Part shown: piece after piece, positions 58,519-64,000 of the stretch
Layout: every line of letters begins with the position of its first letter
Position numbering within the stretch: position 1 is the stretch's first letter
DNA from: Rhodothermales bacterium
GTDB lineage: Bacteria > Bacteroidota > Rhodothermia > Rhodothermales > JAHQVL01
Assembly: GCA_041391505.1 (NCBI GenBank)
Contig: JAWKNW010000019.1
Location: 1 to 64,000, forward strand
Length of the DNA stretch: 64,000 nucleotides
Reading direction: 5' to 3'
Notes under the pieces: generated by a model
Seen by the model: the letters and a program-made list of their open reading frames with translations, nothing else
Database searches by the model: none
What the model was told of the DNA's origin: nothing
Position numbers and translations under genes: made by a program

Positions 58519-59646
58519 ATGCCTCCAGCCATGCATGCGCACGCCAGAACGTCTCGCCGCCATTTTCTCCAACTGGTAACCACTGCTGCTGCCGTCACAG
58601 CGCTGCCTCGCAGTGTATGGGCCGAGCGGGCCGATCTCGTATGGCACGATGTGCGGGACTGGGGCGTCGAGGGGAAAGGGTGGGCCGATACGAAACGGTA
58701 TTTCGATCGCCTTCCGGGCAAAGCAGAAGGCGTTGTCCGTCCGCCGGTATGGGATCTGTCCCGGCACTCGGCCGGCATGGTGACGCGATTCGTCACCGAT
58801 TCGCCGGCCATCCACGTGCGATACACGCTGCTGTCAGACAGGCTGGCGATGCCCCACATGCCGGCGACGGGGGTGAGCGGACTGGATTTTTATGCGACGG
58901 GCGGCCAGGGGGTCGATCGATGGGCCGCTGTCGTGCAACCTACCGAGATGACGGTCGAGAAAGCGGCTGCGGAAGGACTGCGCGCCGGCCAGCGACGCTA
59001 TACGGTGTACTTACCGCTCTATAATGGGGTCGAATCCCTGGAAATCGCCGTCGAGCAGGGAGCAACCTTCACGCCACTCGCGCCCCGCTCGGAGCGCCCT
59101 GTCCTGTTCTACGGCACCTCGATCATGCACGGTGCCTGCGCGTCGCGTCCCGGGATGTCGATCTCGGCCATCCTGGGGCGGCGGCTCAATCGGCCGGTAA
59201 CGAACCTCGGATTCTCTGGGAATGGGAGGATGGAGCCTGAAGTCGGCGCCCTCCTCGCCGAACTCGACCCATGCGTCTTTGCGATCGACTGCCTGCCGAA
59301 TATGGACGAGGCCATGGTGGACGAGCGCGCCGCAAACCTGGTTCGCCAGTTGCGCGCCGCCCGGCCGTCGACGCCAATCCTGCTGGTAGAGGACCGTTCG
59401 TTTACCAACACGCGATTCTTCCCGGCGCGGGAAGAGCGTCACCGCACCAATCGGGATGCCCTGCGCCGCGCGTTCTCGCAGCTCCAGGATGAAGGCGTCG
59501 ATCGCCTGTATTACCTCGAAGGGGAGCAGCTCCTGGGCGAAGACGGCGAAGCGGCCACCGACGGATCCCATCCGAACGACATGGGCATGGTCCGGTATGC
59601 GGATGCGTACGAGCCGGCTCTGCGTGCCATCCTCGCCCAATACTGA
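58519..59646 (+). CDS. Secreted SGNH/GDSL-family hydrolase (Tat signal)
   Basis: This is a 375-residue protein. The N-terminus has a twin-arginine signal (TSRRHFLQLVTTAAAVTALPRSVWA). An N-terminal beta domain (about 35-195) precedes the SGNH hydrolase core. Block I is LFYGTSIMHGACASRPGMS near 198 (nucleophile Ser in GTS). LGFSGNGRM follows near 233 (Gly/Asn oxyanion), and DGSHPNDMG near 350 has the catalytic Asp and His. This two-part architecture is known from carbohydrate-active esterases and PAF-acetylhydrolase-like proteins. It probably deacetylates or hydrolyses a glycan ester outside the cytoplasm. ATG 58519 is preferred, ATG 58531 possible. It diverges from the membrane cassette. Confidence 0.88.
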   Translation: MPPAMHAHARTSRRHFLQLVTTAAAVTALPRSVWAERADLVWHDVRDWGVEGKGWADTKRYFDRLPGKAEGVVRPPVWDLSRHSAGMVTRFVTDSPAIHVRYTLLSDRLAMPHMPATGVSGLDFYATGGQGVDRWAAVVQPTEMTVEKAAAEGLRAGQRRYTVYLPLYNGVESLEIAVEQGATFTPLAPRSERPVLFYGTSIMHGACASRPGMSISAILGRRLNRPVTNLGFSGNGRMEPEVGALLAELDPCVFAIDCLPNMDEAMVDERAANLVRQLRAARPSTPILLVEDRSFTNTRFFPAREERHRTNRDALRRAFSQLQDEGVDRLYYLEGEQLLGEDGEAATDGSHPNDMGMVRYADAYEPALRAILAQY

Positions 59647-61365
59647 TTACTCCATCTCGTACACCACCTTGCCGCCCACGATGGTGAGCGCCACCGGCAC
59701 GGTGTGGATCTCAGCCGGCGGGGTCTGGTACAGGTCGCGCTCCAGCACGACAATGTCCGCGAGCTTGCCGACTTCGAGGGTGCCGTTTTCCTGTTCGTCG
59801 CCGGCTGCATACGCTGCGTTGATCGTGTACATGCGTAGCAGGGTTGTCAGGTCCACCCGCTCTTCCGGGATCCACGGGGGGCCCGTCGTGTCGCTGAGGG
59901 CTGTGCGGGTCATGCCAACCTGGATGGCGTCGAGCGGGTTCATCGAAGACACGTTCCAGTCGCTGCCGCCCACTACCGTGGCCCCGGTCGCGGCGAGCGA
60001 CGCGATCGGATAGAGCCAGCGCGATCGCTCCGGGCCCAGTACCGGTTCTGTGAGGTCTGTTACGTACGTGTCGGCATACGCCCACAACGACTGGAAACTT
60101 CCGATAATGCCTTCCGCCGCAAAACGAGGGATGTCCGCCGGGTCGAAAAGCTGGATGTGGGCCAGGATGGGGCGTGCATCGCTAGGGCCGTTCTGCCGGC
60201 GGGCATAGGCGAGCGCGTCGAGGCTCATCCGGATGGCTCGGTCTCCTATTGTATGGATGTGGATGCGGAACGAAGCGGCGTCGAGCGCGGCCGCGAGCGA
60301 GTCCAGTTGGCCCGGCCGGAAGTTCGCCGTGCCGAGACTCGATGTCCCCACATAGGGCGCGAGGAGCGCGGCCGTGCCGGATTCGATCACTCCGTCCGCC
60401 ATGATCTTTGCCGAGTTGACCCGGAAGAACGGTGTAGCCGGATACTGCTCGCGGACGCTGATAAACGAGTCGACCTGCGCGACGCCCAGGCCGGCGTCGA
60501 CGAACAGCGCAGCCACAACGCGGGCCGTCAGCGCGTCATGCGCATCCAGGGAGGCATAGGCCGCGAGCGTTTCCGGCAGCAGCGCGGCCTCGTGGATGGT
60601 GGTAATGCCAAACCGATTCGCCATGCGCAGGGCGGTCTGAATGCCCGCTTTCCACTCGTCCTGCGTGTACGCCGGCAGCTGACGGGTGATCAACCGCACG
60701 GCGGATTCGCGCAACGTGCCCGAGGGCTCGCCCGAGCCGGCCTCGCGCATGATGCGGCCGTTGGGCGGATCGGGCGTGCTCCGGTCGATGCCGGCGGCCT
60801 GCAAGGCCCGGCTGTTCGCCCACGCCGAATGCCCGTCCGCCGCCACTAGGATGACCGGATGGTCGGGTGCGACGGCATCCAGCAAGTCTTTGTGCGGATT
60901 GGCCTCCGGAAAGAGGGGCAAGGCCCATCCGCTCCCCCGGATCCAGCTCCCCGGCCTCGCGCGCTGCACGCAGCCCGCAATGGCTTCCACGACGGCCGAC
61001 ACGGTCTCCAGATCGTCCAGCAGGCAACCCGCCTGTTCGATGCCGCCGGTTGCGGGATGGGCATGCGTGTCGCGAAAGCCGGGGAGCACCATACGTCCCC
61101 GGAGATCGACCACCCGCGTGCCGACAGCCACCCACGGGTCGGCGCCGGCATCGGAACCTGCATAGACGATGCGGTCGCCCCGAATCGCGATCGCGGTCAG
61201 CGGGGTGGGGGATGCCATCGTATACACGACACCGTTGCGCAGAACAAGATCGGCTGCGGGTGGAGCGGGCCGGCATCCAATCAGGCACAGCAAGGTCGTG
61301 GCCAGGAGGAGACCGGCCGCCCGGCAGGTCAACCGGTGGAAGGTCGTGCGAGGAAGTCGGGTCAT
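59647..61365 (-). CDS. Exported amidohydrolase of the YtcJ-like family
   Basis: This 572-residue lipoprotein (lipobox LLCLIGC) has the amidohydrolase 3 form. DLVLRNGVVYTM opens it, the metal His pair is in GFRDTHAHP near 90, and IHIHTIGDRAIRM near 375 and GGSDWNVSSMNPLD near 470 hold further ligands. The final Asp is in the DWN motif. Metal-dependent hydrolysis of an amide or imide is expected; YtcJ-type enzymes act on N-substituted compounds. The substrate is unknown. Its stop is directly adjacent to the stop of the SGNH gene (0 bp gap). ATG 61365 is chosen as the one giving a signal peptide. Confidence 0.9.
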   Translation of the reverse strand: MTRLPRTTFHRLTCRAAGLLLATTLLCLIGCRPAPPAADLVLRNGVVYTMASPTPLTAIAIRGDRIVYAGSDAGADPWVAVGTRVVDLRGRMVLPGFRDTHAHPATGGIEQAGCLLDDLETVSAVVEAIAGCVQRARPGSWIRGSGWALPLFPEANPHKDLLDAVAPDHPVILVAADGHSAWANSRALQAAGIDRSTPDPPNGRIMREAGSGEPSGTLRESAVRLITRQLPAYTQDEWKAGIQTALRMANRFGITTIHEAALLPETLAAYASLDAHDALTARVVAALFVDAGLGVAQVDSFISVREQYPATPFFRVNSAKIMADGVIESGTAALLAPYVGTSSLGTANFRPGQLDSLAAALDAASFRIHIHTIGDRAIRMSLDALAYARRQNGPSDARPILAHIQLFDPADIPRFAAEGIIGSFQSLWAYADTYVTDLTEPVLGPERSRWLYPIASLAATGATVVGGSDWNVSSMNPLDAIQVGMTRTALSDTTGPPWIPEERVDLTTLLRMYTINAAYAAGDEQENGTLEVGKLADIVVLERDLYQTPPAEIHTVPVALTIVGGKVVYEME

Positions 61366-61438
61366 GGGCGCGGGATGCCAGTACACAGTCGAAAGGCCCA
61401 CAACATAGGGCATTTCGCGGTGAAGAACGACGAGCCGG

Positions 61439-61897
61439 TCAACGCGGCGGAAGCTCGGGCTTCAATTTGTACCCGACGCCTCGCACCGTCTCTATCGCCT
61501 GGGATACGCCCACCGTCTTCAGCTTCAGCCGGAGGGAATAGACCTGGGCATCCACGACGTTGGTGCCGGTGTCGAAATGGATCCCCCATACGTCGGCGAG
61601 GAGTTCGTCGCGCGAAAAGCACTGCCCCGGACTCCGCATGAAGTGCTCGAGCAACTCGAATTCGCGTCGTCGGAGCCGGATCGGCACATGATCTACCAGG
61701 ACCTGCCGGTACCGTCGATTCAGCCAGATCGTGCCGGCACGAAGCCAATCGCCCGGGGCGTGTCGACGGGATTTCTCGCGCGGGACGAGCCCTGACGCCG
61801 CCAATGTGGAAATGGTCGCGCCGTGTGCATAGCGCGTGGTCGGCGCATGGGAGGGGAGACGGCTGGAATCCGCAGATAAGTGGGATGCGTTCGGCAT
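61439..61897 (-). CDS. Receiver-less OmpR/PhoB-type winged-helix regulator
   Basis: This is a 152-residue protein. The C-terminal 100 residues are a PhoB-type DNA-binding domain (PIRLRRREFELLEHFMRSPGQCFSRDELLADVWG, then VVDAQVYSLRLKLK and the wing VRGVGYKLKPELPP). The N-terminal 45 residues are polar, show no receiver fold and no phospho-acceptor Asp. It is therefore an orphan effector domain, like ToxR-type or SARP-type regulators without a membrane helix. It diverges from the gspE-like gene across about 160 bp and may control it. Start ATG 61897; the frame stays open further upstream but shows no domain. Confidence 0.8.
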   Translation of the reverse strand: MPNASHLSADSSRLPSHAPTTRYAHGATISTLAASGLVPREKSRRHAPGDWLRAGTIWLNRRYRQVLVDHVPIRLRRREFELLEHFMRSPGQCFSRDELLADVWGIHFDTGTNVVDAQVYSLRLKLKTVGVSQAIETVRGVGYKLKPELPPR

Positions 61898-62056
61898 GGC
61901 GGGTTTGGGGCTTGTGGATGGGAAGCTCTTTTCTCGTTCTAGACAGGATGAGGCCGCCCGACGTACCGTCTGTACCGTGCTTCGTTACAGGAACGTTGCA
62001 TGTTAGGTGCACATCGCGGACAAAACGCTCCAGGCTGCCCATTTCATGTTCCGATC

Positions 62057-63568
62057 ATGTCCGAGCCGTCCGGATGTGCGAAACTGTGGCCGTTGTCATT
62101 CCCGGTCATCGTTCCGCCGTCCATGGGTTCTCCGTCCATCGTCATAAGCCCCTCCGTCGACCCCGCTGCCATGGCGACGCTGCCGGCGTCGCTCGCCCTG
62201 CGACACCGGGTCGTGCCGCTTGCTCTGCGAGGCAGATACCTCGAAGTGGGCGTCGACGTCATGCCGCCACCCGACGTGGTGCGCCGGCTGATGCTGTTCA
62301 CGGGGAAGTCCATCCACCCGGTTTTCCTGCCGCGGGAGGCGCTGAACGATTTGCTGCAGCGGCTCCAACCCGCCCCCGATCGGCCGACGCATGCCGACCG
62401 AATCGACAGGGTGCGGCCTCCCGTGCGAGACAGCGGGACGGTTATCGAACGCGTCGAGGCCATCGTGCAGCGCGCCATCGATCGGAAGGCGAGCGATATC
62501 CATCTGGAGCCGGTGGAAGCCGGCCTGCGCGTGCGCTATCGGATCGATGGACGCCTGAACGTCGATCGGGTGTTTCCGGCCACAGCGCAGGATGAAGTCG
62601 TATCCCGGATCAAGATTCTATCCGGCCTGGATATCGCCGAACGACGACGGCCGCAGGACGGGCGTTGGTGTTTCGGTCGCGGTGCAACGGAGATGGATAT
62701 CCGGGTATCCTCGCTTCCCACGGCGCTCGGTGAGCATCTCGTCCTTCGCCTGCTCGATGGGCGGAGCGCCGCGCACGACCTGCCGGCACTCGGATTCGCC
62801 GGTCGTGACCTCGCCGTCCTCGACGAGGCGCTGCACCTGCCTCACGGACTGATCCTGGTGACGGGGCCCACCGGAAGCGGCAAGACGACGACGCTGTACG
62901 CCGCGTTGAGGACCCTGAATACGCCGGACGTGCACATCGTCACGGTGGAGGATCCGATCGAGTACCGGCTGGACGGGGTGAGCCAGACGCAGGTGCACGC
63001 GGAGATCGGCTACACCTTCGCACGCGCGCTGCGCGCCTTCCTGCGCCAGGATCCGAACGTCATGCTGGTCGGCGAAATTCGCGACGCTGAGACGGCCGAG
63101 CTTTCCGTGCGCGCCGCGCTGACCGGGCATCTGGTCCTGTCGACACTGCACACCAACGATGCCGCCGCCAGTGTGACGCGCCTGGTCGATCTCGGCGTCG
63201 CCCCGTTCCTCGTCGCCTCCTCGCTCCGGCTCGTGCTGGCGCAGCGGCTCGTCCGCCGCCGGTGTCCGGTGTGTATCGCTGCCGGCCATCGGGCCGATCC
63301 GCCCGCCAGAGCGGGGGCGAAGAATGCATCCGATGACCGGTCGTGTCCGGAATGCGAAGGGGCGGGTTTTAGAGGCCGCACCGCGATCGTGGAAACGCTG
63401 CGGGTGACGGAATCGATCGCACGGCAGATCGTGGCGGGGGCCGACGCCGCGGAACTACGCCGGCTCGCGCGATCGGAGGGGATGCGTACGCTACGGGAGG
63501 CCGCGACGGCAGCGGTTGCCGCCGGCGTGACGACGGCCGCCGAAGCCCATCGCGAAACCAGCCTCTGA
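62057..63568 (+). CDS. Type II secretion / type IV pilus assembly ATPase (GspE/PilB-like)
   Basis: This 503-residue secretion ATPase has a short N-terminal domain (ALRHRVVPLALRGRYLEVGVD, like the GspE N-domain). The core has VTGPTGSGKTTTLYAALR (Walker A, near 280), the Asp box TVEDPIEYRLDG, Walker B NVMLVGEIRDAETAE, and the His box LSTLHTNDAA. The zinc-binding region is present as C-x2-C twice (RRCPVC, later CPECEG). It is cytoplasmic and drives assembly of a pseudopilus or pilus. ATG 62057 is a choice among several; ATG 62126 or 62171 would trim a low-complexity start. It precedes a secretin gene by 6 bp. Confidence 0.93.
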   Translation: MSEPSGCAKLWPLSFPVIVPPSMGSPSIVISPSVDPAAMATLPASLALRHRVVPLALRGRYLEVGVDVMPPPDVVRRLMLFTGKSIHPVFLPREALNDLLQRLQPAPDRPTHADRIDRVRPPVRDSGTVIERVEAIVQRAIDRKASDIHLEPVEAGLRVRYRIDGRLNVDRVFPATAQDEVVSRIKILSGLDIAERRRPQDGRWCFGRGATEMDIRVSSLPTALGEHLVLRLLDGRSAAHDLPALGFAGRDLAVLDEALHLPHGLILVTGPTGSGKTTTLYAALRTLNTPDVHIVTVEDPIEYRLDGVSQTQVHAEIGYTFARALRAFLRQDPNVMLVGEIRDAETAELSVRAALTGHLVLSTLHTNDAAASVTRLVDLGVAPFLVASSLRLVLAQRLVRRRCPVCIAAGHRADPPARAGAKNASDDRSCPECEGAGFRGRTAIVETLRVTESIARQIVAGADAAELRRLARSEGMRTLREAATAAVAAGVTTAAEAHRETSL

Positions 63569-63574
63569 GCGCGC

Positions 63575-64000
63575 ATGACCAGTCGATCCCTGCTCATCGT
63601 GCTGCTCCTCGCCGGGGCCGCCGCGGTCTCGGCCCAGGAGCGCGTGCCGGTCCAGGCGCCGGCCGACAGCGCCGAGGTGCCGGCCGGGGCGTTGGAGCGC
63701 CTGCGTGAACTCAACGTGCGGGACGCCGATCTTCGCGATGTGCTGCGGGCCATCGCGCGCCAGCATCGCCTCAACCTGGCTGTCGACGAACGGATCGAGG
63801 CGACCGTCACGCTGCGCCTGGCGGATCTCCCGGTCATCGAGGTGCTCGAATTCCTGGCTGCCGAATATGGGCTCGTGCTGGAGTGCAACGGGGTGATCTT
63901 TCGCGTCCGCCCGCGTACGACGGATGCGCCTGCCTTTCGTCTGACGATTAGCGCAGCGCAGGGGCTTCTTTTCGCCGACGTGGCCGGCGCGCCGGTGGAA
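63575..64000 (+). CDS. Secretin-type outer-membrane channel protein, N-terminal part (GspD/PilQ-like)
   Basis: From ATG 63575, 142 residues are visible before the window ends. A signal peptide (MTSRSLLIVLLLAGAAAVSAQ) leads to an STN-type domain (LNVRDADLRDVLRAIARQHRLNLAVDERIEATVTLRLADLPVIEVLEFLAAEYGL), the short secretin/TonB N-terminal domain. Secretins form the outer-membrane pore of type II secretion or type IV pili. It sits 6 bp behind the GspE-like ATPase. The channel domain must lie beyond the window. Confidence 0.85.
   Translation, partial: MTSRSLLIVLLLAGAAAVSAQERVPVQAPADSAEVPAGALERLRELNVRDADLRDVLRAIARQHRLNLAVDERIEATVTLRLADLPVIEVLEFLAAEYGLVLECNGVIFRVRPRTTDAPAFRLTISAAQGLLFADVAGAPVE

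Overview
The window is high-GC DNA (roughly 60-65 % by eye). It is densely coded on both strands and comes from a bacterium that I infer to belong to the Rhodothermota/Bacteroidota side of the tree. The clues are a secreted protein with a type IX secretion-like C-terminal domain, tandem DUF1080 domains, a PVC-type PQQ/HEAT 'membrane-bound dehydrogenase', PadR plus large FtsX-type permeases, many small lipoproteins, and few clear Shine-Dalgarno sites. No rRNA or phylogenetic marker is present, so this placement is inference.

Layout. (1) 1-4183, minus strand: an exopolysaccharide/O-antigen export end with a Wzc-like tyrosine autokinase, a specialised NusG paralogue and an ABC exporter cut by the window edge. 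(2) 4640-17626, minus strand: an accessory, defence-rich island. It holds a MNT/HEPN pair, a RelE-like/UvrD helicase fusion, a PD-(D/E)XK-like protein, a strikingly AT-rich SIR2-STAND protein (Avs5-like), and a type III restriction-modification pair in the order res then mod. A tRNA-Thr(CGT) with its own terminator sits at the island's right border. (3) 18265-20678: an osmoprotectant ABC uptake system with a frameshifted ATPase and a fused binding-protein/permease. (4) 20742-34280: housekeeping and metabolic genes (M32 carboxypeptidase, two-component system, class II DAHP synthase, M42 peptidase, PIG-L deacetylase, DinB-like protein, mnmA). (5) 34483-41734: rhodanese, EamA transporter, glutamate dehydrogenase and a molybdenum-cofactor neighbourhood (mocA, xdhC, sseA-like, moaA). 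(6) 41924-49914: a cupredoxin-PQQ-type dehydrogenase, a strong terminator, then a long leftward run of secreted glycan-active and envelope genes. (7) 49993-55405: PadR/FtsX permease unit, ICL/PEP-mutase family protein, tandem DUF1080 protein. (8) 55832-58321: an unusual three-gene membrane cassette with an amidase domain. (9) 58519-64000: SGNH hydrolase, amidohydrolase, a receiver-less OmpR-type regulator, and the start of a type II secretion/pilus locus (gspE and a partial secretin).

A second layer of the window is repeats. Intergenic arrays have a 7-bp period but different unit sequences. There are two REP-like palindrome families (A: GTAGGTCGGGTTAGG...CCGTAACCCGAC; B: CCCCACGCTGAAGCATGGGG), a 69-bp repeat, a 13-bp repeat, a 15-bp repeat and one 133-bp inverted-repeat element. 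The candidates I consider most worth pursuing as new biology are the SIR2-STAND/PDDEXK pair in the defence island, the membrane-amidase cassette at 55832-58321, and the period-7 repeat arrays.
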